From Channallabes apus (Eukaryota; Chordata; Actinopteri; Siluriformes; Clariidae), in NCBI GenBank assembly GCA_030522415.1, contig CM060109.1:23050661-23114660 (forward strand): DNA of 64,000 nucleotides, read 5' to 3'. The first letter of the stretch is position 1. The number at the start of each line of letters is the position of its first letter. Both the position numbers and the translations under genes were made by a program. Below are positions 12,127 to 20,934 of this stretch, one piece after another. The notes beneath the pieces were generated by a model, which saw only the letters and a program-made list of their open reading frames with translations, did no database searches and was not told where the DNA came from.

Positions 12127-14090
12127 GGCAAGACGTATATATGCATGCAAGATACTTTTCTTTCCCCACGTGAGTCAGTCCACGTCAGCGCTCTTTAACC
12201 AATCAGATGTGACCTCACCATTTCAACCAATCATAACCCGGCAGGAGCGCAGCCTTAATCCTGTTTACATGAAATAAACCTGCTACCGAGCAGGTTCAAG
12301 CTTACGGACATGTTGCTATGACAACAAGTGCGAGATGAGCATCGGAGAACGAAACAATCCAAGATCAGGACAAATCCACAACAATCAAATCCAGCTAACT
12401 GAGTTAGCGACGTACGAAGAACACCCCCCAGAGCTTCCTGTATGTGCGTGTGTATCAAAATAAAAACCACGCACGAAATCTTGGTTGCAAGAATATTTAT
12501 TTATAATAAATTTATTATTTTCTTTGTTGCGTCCCTAGACCGGGGGTCATAACAATGATTTATAAGACGTGATTTATAAGGGTTAATCTAGAAGTGCCAT
12601 TGATTATTGTGTAAAGTTTAGAATATGAAAGATTTCAACTGTTTATGGAAAATGCTCCAGTATTCAGGTGCATAAAAGGAAAAGAAATGATCAGTTTTGA
12701 CTCACCGATTAGTTCTGCTATAGCACTAAAGGGCCAGGTGTGGCTAGTGGAGTCGGAATGCAGGTATTGTGGACTAACCTTTAAAAGGAAAATAATATGA
12801 AAAATAAGTACCTTGACACATGAAACTGTAATGAATACTGAACAGCTTGAATTTTTTTGTTCAATATGCATTTTATTCAAATATAACATTTTGTATTTTT
12901 CTCACGAGTTCTGAGAACATATACTGTAAATTGGCAAAAAAAAAATACATTTTTATTGAGTTTTTTTTTTCTACCAATCTTACCCACTCTCTTATTGTAA
13001 GAGATAATCTATATATGCAAATGTCATTTAGGATCTTAAAAACAATACCATTCAAGTCCTAGAACAGAAAAACATAAAGAAAAAAACTAACATAAAAACT
13101 TCATAGAAAAGTGTTGTCTGTCATCTACCAGATGGCCATGATTAGACCTCCAAGTACCTTACACTGACTAACATTTTTAGAATTCAGTCTCATAAAAAAA
13201 AAATTTCTACGTGGAATTCAGGCTTGAGGTAATTTCAAAACAAGAAACTAACATTTTAAAAGCAAATCTCTGCAGTTATTGAAGTTAACTTTATCTCAGA
13301 ACGATAAAAAGCAAACAATTTCATTCCTTACATGATCTAGAAAAACAGCTAAACACAGTTATCCGTTTCACATCTCAACTAGTGTAGAAAAGTGTGTAGC
13401 TCAGATGTGTGTGAGTACAAAGAAGCCTGAACTGGGGCAGGGCTTCACTGAAGATTACATTGTATAAATCCTGTTTCTAGACATTAACAACTGTAAGGAT
13501 TTTTCACTCTTCGCATTTAGTGTCCGCCGCGTCACTCTTTGCTTAAAACCTCCATAATTTGGGCGAAATCCCCCGAGATCTTTTAAACATGATAATTAAC
13601 CAGCCGTGCCTGATTTAGCGGCCCCGCCGCGTTGGGGAGGCCGCCTACCTAGTGTGCCTACAGAGTGTGCAAGGACCGACAATAGATTTAGGCGCGCGCC
13701 CATTACTGGCGCACGCAATCACACAGCCTACCTCAAAGGTAGTACTGTATGTAATACTACACTCTCAGTAATGGTGAAATGAAATTGAAAGTTATCTTAC
13801 AGTTTAAACAAGGTAACAGACTTACAGTTCAAACAATTTTACTTCATAAAAGCTGCTCTTTTATCATTAATTAGCTTAATTATATTATCTTTATGTTATG
13901 CTACTGATCATAATCAATAGTCATAAACAAAAAAAAATCTATAGCAATAAAAAGTAGATCTGTGTAATCAATTCATATATAATTTTCTATAAAATATGTA
14001 TTTAAGTCAGCTGGTTATAGTTTAGCTTAGTTAAAGCCTATAGGTACTTACGGAGCTTGAAAGTATTCCTCTACTTGCAACTCCCGCCAT
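2910..14090 (-). CDS. morc3: MORC3-like gene 1: N-terminal GHKL ATPase half (8 exons visible)
   Basis: Eight exons join in frame: 14090-14052, 12778-12706, 10051-9919, 9823-9583, 7991-7831, 7532-7385, 3267-3130 and 3014-2910 (1038 nt, 346 codons). The product is the ATPase end of a MORC-family nuclear protein, closest to MORC3. The order is a short N-terminus, the N-box AELIDNAYD with catalytic Glu and Mg-binding Asn, [21 protein letters not shown], then IIIWNL and the S5-like segment [16 protein letters not shown] proteins dimerise through this ATPase head and compact chromatin. No internal stop is seen in the visible exons. The CW zinc finger and coiled coil should lie left of the window. 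Introns are full of transposons. A paralogue's 3' half lies at 56144-63514 on the same strand. Confidence 0.9.
3130..3267 (-). CDS. morc3: MORC3-like gene 1, exon 7
   Basis: It starts after TTGATTCAG and encodes [18 protein letters not shown], then [16 protein letters not shown], the S5-like domain whose Lys contacts ATP in GHKL proteins. The start is firm. The 3' end is less so: donor GTATCC after 3130 keeps the frame into exon 8, while the nearer GT at 3143 would create a stop at the junction. Confidence 0.85.
3268..4339. other. Intron sequence of MORC3-like gene 1
   Basis: AT-rich intron DNA with no coding homology recognised. It includes a T run near 3824-3834 and A/G-rich tracts at 4080-4290. 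Confidence 0.4.
4340..5072 (+). repeat. pogo/Tigger-like non-autonomous repeat, copy 1
   Basis: Its right end reads GCAATCCAAGATTTCACTG followed by TA at 5073-5074, an inverted partner of the end at 49817 onward. Shared internal blocks also recur in inverted order at 49014-49483 (the GTCATTGGACACCGTG block) and 49817-50368 (the TCGTGATTCTTTTCAAAGG block). The end style resembles pogo/Tigger elements with TA targets. It lies in the intron between exons 6 and 7 of MORC3-like gene 1. The left boundary is approximate. Confidence 0.55.
4706..4745. repeat. (GT)n/(GCGT)n microsatellite
   Basis: A GT dinucleotide run passes into GCGT tetranucleotides inside the pogo-like repeat. A related GT-rich tract sits at the matching place in the copy at 49960-49995. 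Confidence 0.85.
5213..6767 (+). mobile_element. Tc1-like element, family C, both ends present
   Basis: The left end is CAGTCGTGGCCAAAAGTTTT and the right end is its imperfect inverse AAAACTTTTGGCCATAACTG, about 1.55 kb apart, with TA at 5213-5214 and again after the right end. The TIR type differs from families A, B and D. It sits in intron 6 of MORC3-like gene 1 in the opposite orientation to the gene. Confidence 0.88.
5578..6587 (+). pseudogene. Tc1-like transposase pseudogene, family C
   Basis: It opens with an ATG at 5578 followed by a Tc1-type HTH region ([19 protein letters not shown]). Stops and frameshifts follow. Later blocks read [13 protein letters not shown] (first Asp), [20 protein letters not shown], then a damaged DNAPCH-like site and [19 protein letters not shown] with the Glu, ending at a TGA at 6585-6587. 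At least three reading-frame breaks are visible, so it cannot encode an active enzyme. Confidence 0.82.
6768..7384. other. Intron sequence with AGTGTATTT-type inverted motifs
   Basis: Between 6780 and 6880 the motifs AAGTGTATTTAAAGTTGT and ACAACTTAAATACACTT face each other, suggesting a small AT-rich palindromic MITE. Similar pieces (AGTATACTTTTTAG) lie just left of the family C Tc1 at 5095, so that Tc1 may have landed inside it. No gene content is seen. Confidence 0.35.
7385..7532 (-). CDS. morc3: MORC3-like gene 1, exon 6
   Basis: It follows acceptor TTTTACTGCAG and encodes [20 protein letters not shown], then ESEYSLR, matching the linker of MORC3 that leads to the S5-like transducer domain. 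The donor GTGAGA is phase 0 and joins the AYCSILYL start of exon 7. The next intron, about 4.1 kb, holds a pogo-like repeat and a complete Tc1 element. Confidence 0.92.
7831..7991 (-). CDS. morc3: MORC3-like gene 1, exon 5
   Basis: It encodes the [13 protein letters not shown] block and [10 protein letters not shown], matching the MORC segment that ends the GHKL fold. The donor GTGAGC leaves AA, which with the first A of exon 6 gives Lys. Two acceptors are possible (exon start 7991 or 7980). Only 7991 is in frame with exon 4 as drawn. Confidence 0.88.
8040..9312 (-). mobile_element. Tc1-like element, family D, copy 1 (3' truncated)
   Basis: The right end (5' end of the transposase) is complete: AAGTTCAAGGGGGCCGAATA, then CTTTTGCAAGCCACTG with TA at 9313-9314. 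The left TIR is missing and the sequence breaks off inside the last codons of the transposase near 8040. The second copy, with both ends, is at 25833-27377. It lies in intron 4 of MORC3-like gene 1, in the same orientation as the gene. Confidence 0.85.
8045..8939 (-). pseudogene. Tc1-like transposase pseudogene, family D
   Basis: ATG at 8939 starts [14 protein letters not shown] followed by an HTH region, [13 protein letters not shown], and [17 protein letters not shown] frameshift near 8560 separates this from [16 protein letters not shown] (first Asp). The DNDPKHK and IENLWQDLK region survives only in shifted frame. The C-terminus is cut near 8045. This is a typical Tc1 transposase layout, inactivated by indels. 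Confidence 0.82.
9583..9823 (-). CDS. morc3: MORC3-like gene 1, exon 4
   Basis: It encodes FGFSDK, then [18 protein letters not shown] (GHKL ATP-lid motif III) and [17 protein letters not shown]. The acceptor AG at 9825-9824 follows a perfect CT dinucleotide run of about 32 bp that serves as the polypyrimidine tract. The 3' end at 9583 (donor GTAATG) is my best choice because it gives phase 0 into exon 5. The last 15 or so codons are not conserved enough to confirm it. Confidence 0.88.
9826..9857. repeat. (GA)n/(TC)n microsatellite at a splice acceptor
   Basis: Uninterrupted AG/GA dinucleotides on the plus strand. On the minus strand it is a CT run ending directly in the AG acceptor of MORC3-like gene 1 exon 4, so it functions as that intron's polypyrimidine tract. 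Confidence 0.9.
9919..10051 (-). CDS. morc3: MORC3-like gene 1, exon 3
   Basis: It starts after TTGACAG with the two bases that complete Asp of DNAYDPDV and encodes FWIDHKVF, then [15 protein letters not shown] with the GHKL motif II glycines. The donor GTATGG leaves AG, which with the T of exon 4 makes Ser. The downstream intron is only 95 bp long. Confidence 0.93.
10290..10625 (-). pseudogene. Non-LTR retrotransposon RT fragment
   Basis: Minus-strand translation contains [19 protein letters not shown], matching the DYSSAFNTI-P-KL block of fish CR1/L2/Rex-type reverse transcriptases, and further on [20 protein letters not shown], matching their FLG-H-SEDLSWS C-terminal block. The catalytic FADD box between them is missing, so an internal deletion is inferred. 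It lies in intron 2 of MORC3-like gene 1. Confidence 0.65.
11863..11906. repeat. (TC)n(TA)n microsatellite
   Basis: A TC run followed directly by a TA run, inside the DNA transposon at 11312-12428. Confidence 0.9.
12080..12122. repeat. (TA)n microsatellite
   Basis: About 21 TA units within the same DNA transposon. Alternating TA of this length can extrude as a cruciform. Confidence 0.9.
12706..12778 (-). CDS. morc3: MORC3-like gene 1, exon 2
   Basis: Twenty-four codons plus one base, between acceptor TTTTAAAG and donor GTGAGT. It encodes [20 protein letters not shown] followed by AELI, the highly conserved MORC N-terminal block. The Glu of AELI is the general base for ATP hydrolysis in GHKL enzymes. 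Phase 1 at the donor joins exon 3 to give AELIDNAYD. Confidence 0.92.
12779..13490. other. Intron 1 of MORC3-like gene 1, AT-rich part
   Basis: Holds A and T runs and short unrelated open frames only. No transposon ends were recognised. Confidence 0.4.
13500..13745. other. GC/CpG-rich island in MORC3-like intron 1
   Basis: A block of about 240 bp stands out from the AT-rich surroundings through CpG-dense words such as GTCCGCCGCGTC, GGCCCCGCCGCGTTGGGG and GGCGCGCGCCC. It lies roughly 300-550 bp downstream of the first exon. It could be an intronic promoter or CpG island, or the core of an old repeat. No open frame or known RNA was recognised. Confidence 0.45.
14052..14090 (-). CDS. morc3: MORC3-like gene 1, exon 1 (start codon)
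   Basis: ATG at 14090-14088 has a purine at -3 and G at +4. Thirteen codons read [13 protein letters not shown], which fits the short RGI-LS N-terminus of MORC3 proteins, and the exon ends in phase 0 at a consensus donor GTAAGTA (14051 downward). An AT-rich TATTTAAAA-like motif lies upstream on the minus strand near 14145-14155. Promoter use is not proven. Confidence 0.8.
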
Positions 14091-14990
14091 CTCAATTCAA
14101 AACTGCTGTCTACAGGTCAAAGTGGAGCAGGAGATTCTTCCGTCGTTTTTAAATATTTGAAAACTGCATTCACTTTAATACGGACTGAGAAACTCCACCC
14201 ATTGTGGTATACAGAACAGTCTGTAGGGTTTCTGCACAGTAGTTGGCAGCATTCAGTCAGATCTAGAACTATTGAAAATATTTTATTTCTGGGACTAGCA
14301 GGCTTTTACTATAAACGATATTGTATTAGATCATGTTTTTTTTTTTTTTTTTGGTGATGAAAGGTAAAAGGAAGCAAATTACATTCATTTATATGTCCTG
14401 TTGCAATTTGCAGGAACTGATCTGAAAGTTCAAAGAGCTGAAGGAAAACTTGTTCATATCCAATCCTAAACCAACACATTTTTCTTAATTATCCATTAGA
14501 ATGTTACATTTTAAACATCTGGATTATGTAAGGTAACTTATTTATAGAAACTGAATCATAAAGCTCACTTTCTTGCAACATGGGTACACAACAACATTGT
14601 CTTCCAAACATGATGACATCTAAAGCTGAAAATAACCAAAGCACATTAATTTATATATAATCTATAGACAGGGTCTTCATACACACACTCATTCACACAC
14701 TATAGGCAATTTGGAAAGGTCAATTAGCCGAATCTGCATGGTTTTAATGTATGGTAGGGAATTTAATGTTATGGCTGTGTGGCTCACTAAATTTGGTATA
14801 AACTCTACTCTAACTTTAATTTACTTTCAACATCTCATTATTATGATTTATTTAAAAAAATTTAAAAAGTCACTGTTACAACTTCTTTTGATTTTTTTTC
14901 TATTAAGTTATTAGTCAATTAAGCAAGATTAAATTTAATATGCAAACATTGCTTTGTAGAAAAGGAGTGTATGTAACTGAAAATGAAATT
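14091..14990. other. Upstream region of MORC3-like gene 1
   Basis: Contains the presumed 5' UTR and promoter of gene 1 directly right of 14090. The rest is AT-rich with a 19-base T run near 14336-14352 and a short ACACAC tract near 14680-14700. No other feature was recognised. Confidence 0.35.
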
Positions 14991-14994
14991 TCAG

Positions 14995-16140
14995 TCAGAA
15001 AGTCTTACCTTTATGTATATTGGCTGGAACTGCTTTTTTACTATCAGCTGGGGTAATAAGACAGAAAAAAAAGATTCAGTGCTACAATACTATAATGTGA
15101 TGTTGTGTAAAATTATACTAAAGTCAACCTAGAGCTATGGAAATACATAACATGTACCTACCGAGAGACCTGACGAGGCTCCCACACCTCCTGTTCAATT
15201 ACATCCAAGGTCTTTGTGAGGTCTTCAACCTCTGTATTAAGGATGACCTCAAATGTGGGGTGATAGGGTTAAAATCACAGCCAAACGTCTCAACCTAAGA
15301 AAACCAAACAATTTATACTGTAGTTAGGTGGAAACTGTGTTCATCACAACAGATTTGGAATAAAATAATAAATAAACAAACAAAAGCAGATTATACATTG
15401 TTAACCTTGTATACCTTGTTAAGCACATTTCCTGCCAACAGGTGAATATACAGTTTTCTCCTTATTTCTGTTTGATAAACAGAAGGACTTGGGCAGTGAT
15501 AGGTGAAGCAATGCTTAAGAAGCTGTGAAGGAAAAGCCAAAGTCCATGTAGACATGTGAAGTATCTTTGAGTAAAGTAGACATAATAATAACAAATTCTG
15601 TTTATCTTTCCAATTTTATTTATGCCATGGCCAACGATGATAATACAAAATCTGGTCTTTTATATTCATGAGCAAGGTCACGTGAGATCTGGGCAAATGT
15701 TTTAACTTTAAAATAAAGACAGAGACAATAGTTCTTTATAAAGTTATTGAACTACTCTACGATACATGGAACTATGCTACTTAAAACACACACACACAAG
15801 CGCACACATACACAGACACACAAACAGTTCAGAGAGTGAAAGTTAATGGAGTTCTGAGAAAGTCCCACATTATAGTACTAGTTACTAGATCTGAGAAAGT
15901 CACAAGAGCAGAGCTTTGGGTTTACCTTACTGCTTAGTTTAGATCACGCGTCAATTTTCAGCAAGATATGAAGCTTTGTTTGTTTACCTGCATCTCGTTG
16001 AAGGTTCTTCTCGTGGTTCGCCTCCAGCGGAAGGGAATCGGGGCATTGCTGATTAGTTGCTGCTCTGCCATTGTGATGATGTCTTTTGGGGAAGCCCTCA
16101 TTGATGCACTGTCTGGCATGAAGGAATCTTTTTCGTGCAT
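14995..16140 (-). pseudogene. Unrecognised split gene or pseudogene, four exon-like blocks
   Basis: Minus-strand blocks with good splice borders: 16071-15988 (ATG, 28 codons, FRWRRTTRRTFNEMQ, donor GTAAAC; the frame also extends up to an ATG at 16140), 15522-15415 (36 codons, LLKHCFTYHCPSPSVYQTE, then IRRKLYIHLLAGNVLNK, phase 0), 15294-15162 (VETFGCDFNPITPH, then TFEVILNTEVEDLTKTLDV in a shifted frame) and 15050-15009. The third block needs a frameshift, so the locus may be dead. I do not recognise the family. Part of the first block and its downstream flank recur at 29196-29400. Confidence 0.45.
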
Positions 16141-17190
16141 ACTGTACTTTAGCCTAATGTTTGGTCAGTCACGTGGGCAACATCCTGCTTTAAAGCCTTT
16201 ATAAAGCATATTAACATGAGTCCTGTTTACAGTATACTATCAACTTTTCATTCACACCAATGTTCTTCAAATAAAGCAAGCTTTCCGTCAATACTGTACC
16301 AAACATCCCATTACAACATCTTGAATACACCTTAATACCATTATCTACAGAAAAGGGTTGTATACGTTGATTACACTTCCTAGATTATAATAAGCACGTT
16401 AAAGATCACTCGTCATACATCATACATGTGTGCACCAATGTTGACTATACGAGTAAGAACTAGCAGGGGAGACGATTACCCACAATGATGTAACGTGAGG
16501 TTAACACCAGTCATCTGTTGCTGTCTTTGCTCCAGGCACAGAAAGGGGGTCCTTTGTCCTACCCTCTGATTGGATCCAGTGTCTCATTGCAGCATGGTAT
16601 CAGGAAGCGATAACATCATCTAAGTTCAACCATTGTCTCCTGACCCACAAAAAGGGCTAGAAAGGGAATTCTGCAGATTAATCTGGGATGTGACATGTTG
16701 ATGGCTCACTTTTGGGTAGCCTGTTCCTACCTACATGCGCCACTCGTACAGTATAGTCAGCATCTGTGCGCGCATGTACAGATTCACACACACAGCTGTT
16801 TCTGTAGACATTTTCTTTCATTTATATGGTGGACTAGTTGCCATCCTAAGCTGCTTGCTGTACAGTTAAATCTCCCACCGCTATGAGCTAGCATCCAGGT
16901 AACATAGAGACATCCAATGACAGAGAACACTCACTCTCACAAGCGTGCACGCAAAGAAACACACTTTTAAGTTCACTCTTTAATTCAGCAACCGTCCATA
17001 CTGCTACCTTGCACAGACATTAAATACACAATTAGCCTGTACGCCTGCACTGTGTAAAATCGGCACTGAGACAGACAACGTTGTGAGAGACAATACACCA
17101 ATCAGTTAAATCCAAATTACCATAAAGATTAAAATATCAGGAACTTTATTTTTGACAGGCCCCTTTTTTATCATGCAACTGCCTAATAAG
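16141..17190. other. Non-coding DNA with a pogo-like repeat fragment
   Basis: The stretch at about 16430-16500 (AGCAGGGGAGACGATTACCC) matches 49230-49310 in the same orientation, so it is a fragment of the pogo-like repeat. The rest shows no gene or clear element. Confidence 0.45.
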
Positions 17191-18390
17191 CAATGAAACA
17201 TAAAAAAATGGTAAGGGCATATCTAAAATATTTTTTTATCAAACGTGAGCAATTGGAAGAGATACAGTATAGTGGAATCTCTGTATACAAATACTATGAT
17301 TATTATGGCACTCCAGTTCTCCCAGCAAGCTGTGTCATGTATATTAGTATATTATATATTAGTAAATTAGTATATGGTGATTCTGTGAATGTATTAAATG
17401 TTTTATGCTTTTATTTATACTGTTGTTTGTATTTATTATGGTTTTCAGCTATTTGTCATGTATTAATTATACAGAGTTATCCTTTTTATTTAATATGGTG
17501 GGTAATTTTTTTCCTCACCGTCGTTGTGAATTGTATCATGTTTAATGGGTCTATGTGTTGCGAACACAACAATATGTTCATTTAGTCACATTTTATACAA
17601 ATACTTTTAATAATATGTGTGGGGCCCTTGTTATAAGACAGGTGACCGCCTGTATTGTAGTGATGGGAAGTTTTAATCATTTTAGTGACTCTGAGTGACA
17701 AAGAGCATGTGTTTTATGTTACCGCACATGCAGATGCAATGCCCTCCCTCAATATTAATTAGTTTGGTCTATTCTATCCGTGTTCTGAAACTTTTAATTT
17801 ATGGAGGGAGAGATATTTTACAGAAAGTTACAGTTCTGCAGGTTGTGACGGCTCTAACATTACGGTTAGGGACAGCGAGGCTGGATCCAGCAGTCCACCA
17901 CATCCCACATCATAATACACGGGCTCATTAAAGTGGAGATTATTTTTTAAAACCACATACTAGTATAAAAATATAACACAATACAAAAACGTAAAAAAAA
18001 TTTTTTTTAAAGTATCACTGAACATAGATTGAGTCATATTTCTAAAACAAAGAAACAAAGGAAAGAACAATAAGACAAACAACATATAAAACTACGTATA
18101 AAGACAACATTTTCAGTGTCCAGTAGCACCAGTCTCACAGAGACCCAGGAGGCTTATAAACAGTTTGACAGTAAAATGAGACATTTTGGTAGTATTGTGA
18201 TTTATTTAAGTTTTATATATTTATTTCAAAAGATGCAAGACAATACTGACAAAATAAAAAATTACACAAGGGTTTTAATTAGCATTCATAATTCAAAGTT
18301 ATTCAGATCAGTGTAAAGTTAGTATGACTTTGAAAGTGCTATAACTCCACCTGACAGTTTCATCCCAGTCGAACAATCTGACTACATGTG
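17191..18390. other. AT-rich intergenic DNA
   Basis: A 130-codon hydrophobic open frame at 17193-17585 has the composition of random AT-rich DNA and no recognisable motif. Nothing else is supported. Confidence 0.4.
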
Positions 18391-18499
18391 CAGTGCCATG
18401 AAAAAGTATTTGCCCCTTTCTGATTTTTTTTTTTTCCTTTGCATATTTGTCACACTTGTATTTTTGAGGAAAAGACAAATTGGCCTTTTTGCTTGTGAG
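18391..18499. repeat. Orphan Tc1-type terminal repeat
   Basis: CAGTGCCATGAAAAAGTATT, then TTGCCCC, is a typical fish Tc1 TIR of yet another family. The rest of that element is not seen. A hAT element inserted a few bases downstream. Confidence 0.55.
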
Positions 18500-19680
18500 C
18501 AGAGGTGGAAAGAGTAATAAAATTTTGTACTCAAGTACAAGTACTGTTACTTCAGTGAAATTTTACTTAAGTACAAGTAAAGTTACCATTATAAAAATCT
18601 ACTCAAGTAAAAGTAAAAAGTAGCTCATTCAAAAATTTACTCAGAGTAAAAGTTACCGAGTTACTTTTTTATTTTTATTTTTTTAACAGCGGGGGTGGGA
18701 TGAGGCATTCTAGCATAGTTCAAAAAAAGATGATCAGATATAAATCTCAAACTAGTTGTTTTTAACTGAAGGAACACCTTTGCATAATAAAGCTGTTGTC
18801 TCTCTTGTGCTTAAAAATCAAAGTGATCACTTAAATATGGTGTTACGTCCCAGTCTAGGGCCATACAGCAAAATAATGGTTCAGGGTTCTATTTTAAACT
18901 GTATGGAAATGGTGGCATATGGCAGAAAGAACTAGATCCAATCATTAACTGATGAAATAATGAGGTTTGTACACACACACACACACACACACCAGGAGGA
19001 GGAAGAGGATCGGATTCAGGGTGGACCCAGGCCAAAATAATAAACAAAATGGTATTTATATTTAGTAGCTAGATTACCTGCAAAAAAAAAAAAAACACAA
19101 ACAAAAATACAGCTACCTTCCCGGACTCCCTAAACCAAAAACAGTGAAATTATCTACAAATATATACAAAGATCAACCAAACCAAAGGGACAAAGCAATA
19201 ATCCAAGTCAATTGGAGGCAAAAAGTCAAACCAGAATACACAACCAAATATCAAAATGCCAAAATCACAACCTCTTTCATATTTCCCGCGTCTCTCTCCG
19301 GTGTATATATGTTCGCGCTAGTCGATGACGTCACTCTGGACGGAAGCGACCGTGTGGAAGGTCAGGAAGATGCCGATGTCAGAAAACCTGGAGTGGAGTC
19401 TGGAGCGGCGCGCAACCAGGACATGATACACACACGCGGCGCAACGGAGCATTTATACAAAGCACAATATTTTTATTATTTTATCATTTTCATTCATTTA
19501 TTTTTTACTCAGTAGCGAACATGATTTAAAATGTAGCGAATTACAATACTTCAAACAAAACGTACTTAAGTAAAAGTAAAATTACAGATTTTTAAAACTA
19601 CTTAAAAAAGTAGAAATACACAAAAAAGCTACTCAATTACATTAACGCGAGTAAATGTAATTCGTTACTTTCCACCTCTG
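18500..19680. mobile_element. hAT-type non-autonomous element with 8-bp target duplication
   Basis: The ends CAGAGGTGGAAAG and CTTTCCACCTCTG are inverted copies. The flanks CTTGTGAG (18492-18499) and CTTGTGAG (19681-19688) are an exact 8-bp duplication, the hallmark of hAT transposition. Subterminal regions carry many copies of ACTTAAGTA / TACTCAAGTA-like words, probable transposase binding sites. A CA microsatellite lies near 18971-18992. No hAT transposase frame was found. Confidence 0.9.
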
Positions 19681-19762
19681 CTTGTGAGATATCATGAACA
19701 TTTCGCAGGGGGTATCATCTTGATGTACTAAGATATACCACTCATCAGAGTAAGCTGCAAGT

Positions 19763-19866
19763 GCAGCAGGGTCATTGATGATGAACCAGTGCCTGCTGAT
19801 GATGACCAACACCTCTCCCCTGATCTACCAGACCCAAATGAAAAGAATGGCAATCAAACTGAACAG
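19763..19866 (+). other. Possible acidic exon remnant
   Basis: After GTGCAG an open block reads VIDDEPVPADDDQHLSPDLP, then DPNEKNGNQTEQ, and ends at a good donor GTAAGC. It could be an exon of a lost transposase or host gene. No partner exon was found. Confidence 0.25.
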
Positions 19867-19908
19867 GTAAGCTGGAATAAAATCAGTAGAAGCAGTAACT
19901 CAGGTTAG

Positions 19909-19989
19909 TAATTATTACGGTAGTCAATATTAACTCAAAATAATGTTTCTCAACATTATTTCGAATTAATATTGACTACCATAATAATT
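19909..19989. repeat. Near-perfect palindrome
   Basis: Left arm ATTACGGTAGTCAATATTAA and right arm TTAATATTGACTACCATAAT are inverted with one mismatch around a centre of about 30 bp. It could form a hairpin and may be a short MITE. Confidence 0.75.
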
Positions 19990-20347
19990 TAAACAAATAA
20001 CTTGTTTACTAGCGTGAGCTAATGCTGCTACTTTATTTCTTACCGTTTCATTGTTGTTCTTTTTAAAATATTGTATTTATAGATTTATATGCTGTTTGTC
20101 CTTTTTTCCTTCGTTTCATTTTTTACTAATATGACCCTATATGTTCAGTCATACTTCAAATAATATGTTTAAATGTCATTGATTTCTGTATGGTGTTATA
20201 TTTTTATACTAGTAACTGGAGTCAAAAATTTATCTCTACATTAATGAGCCAGTGCATTATGATGTGACAAATCTTTTTTTGAGTCATTTAGTTCATTTCA
20301 TTCTTTTGAAATAAAATAAAATGGTAATTTTTCAGTAAACAGACCCC

Positions 20348-20929
20348 TGTCGGGGAATACCTCTAGAGGGATACGCCCAGAGACTCCTTTTTGTATTTTT
20401 GTTAGTTTGAGCTGCATATCCTAGGTGATGGGAGCGCTCACCTGAACCGAGGTAGCTCATTAGTTTCATTATAAGTAGTCATGTGTTTAGTTGGTCTGGG
20501 TCTTGCATCTGTTCAGTTTAGTTAAGATGTTGTTGTTGACTAAATGTACCTGCGTCATGCCGATTTCCTTAGCTCCTGTTCTGTTCAGTTCCTGTTCTGT
20601 TTTTGTTTGGTAATAGTAATGTGTATAACCCGTGTCTCTGCGTCATGCCGATTACCTCAGTTCCTGTTTGGTAAAAGTACAGTTCTGTTCTGTTTGGTTA
20701 AACTGTTTTGTATAACCAGTGTTTTCTGCGTCATGCTGATTATCTTAGTTCCTGTCTTAGTCGTCAGTCGTATTACTGCTGTTTTGGTTTCATTATAGTT
20801 TTATTGTTGTTTCTTTCATTGTTCCACGTTTTGAGTTTGTTTGTGTCCTATTTTCATTATTAAAGACTTTCCACGTATTCACCATTGCGATTATGCCTCG
20901 CCTACAGCCCACACACAGCACACATAACA
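20348..20929 (+). mobile_element. Solo LTR with ACCCC target duplication
   Basis: Starts TGTCGGGGAATACC and ends CACACATAACA. ACCCC flanks both ends (20343-20347 and 20930-20934). Inside are three diverged tandem copies of a unit of about 80-100 bp carrying CTGCGTCATGCCGATT and TTCCTGTTCTGTT words, and ATTAAAG near the 3' end as a possible poly(A) signal. The 582-bp length and termini fit a Gypsy-type LTR. Confidence 0.75.
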
Positions 20930-20934
20930 ACCCC

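Larger units (their letters stand above)
11312..12428. mobile_element. Non-autonomous DNA transposon with long TIRs
   Basis: Left end GGGGGTATTCTTCGTACGTC and right end GACGTACGAAGAACACCCCC are inverted copies with one mismatch. CAG on both sides (11309-11311 and 12429-12431) may be the target duplication, though the G/C runs make the exact boundary ambiguous. Inside are CCAAT-like stretches and long TC/TA microsatellites but no transposase. The superfamily is not assigned. Confidence 0.75.
10640..12554 (+). mobile_element. Solo LTR with 5-bp target duplication, split by a DNA transposon
   Basis: Starts TGTTACGTGC and ends GTCATAACA, so the termini are TGTTA...TAACA. ATGAT flanks both sides (10635-10639 and 12555-12559), a clean 5-bp duplication. 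The 5' part is CpG-rich with GC-box-like DNA near 10690-10800, as expected of a promoter, and AATAAA occurs near 12460. No internal retroviral genes remain, so it is a solo LTR left by recombination. The insertion at 11312-12428 accounts for about 1.1 kb of its length. It lies in intron 2 of MORC3-like gene 1. Confidence 0.8.

Noticed and set aside
15988..16140. First exon of MORC3-like gene 1
   Set aside because: MAEQQLISNAPIPFRWRR does not resemble a MORC N-terminus, while 14090-14052 gives RGILSS in frame with exon 2 and a consensus donor.
17193..17585. 130-codon plus-strand open frame
   Set aside because: Composition is that expected of AT-rich DNA (Tyr, Ile, Leu, Cys, Phe), with no motif, no splice context and no homologue I recognise.
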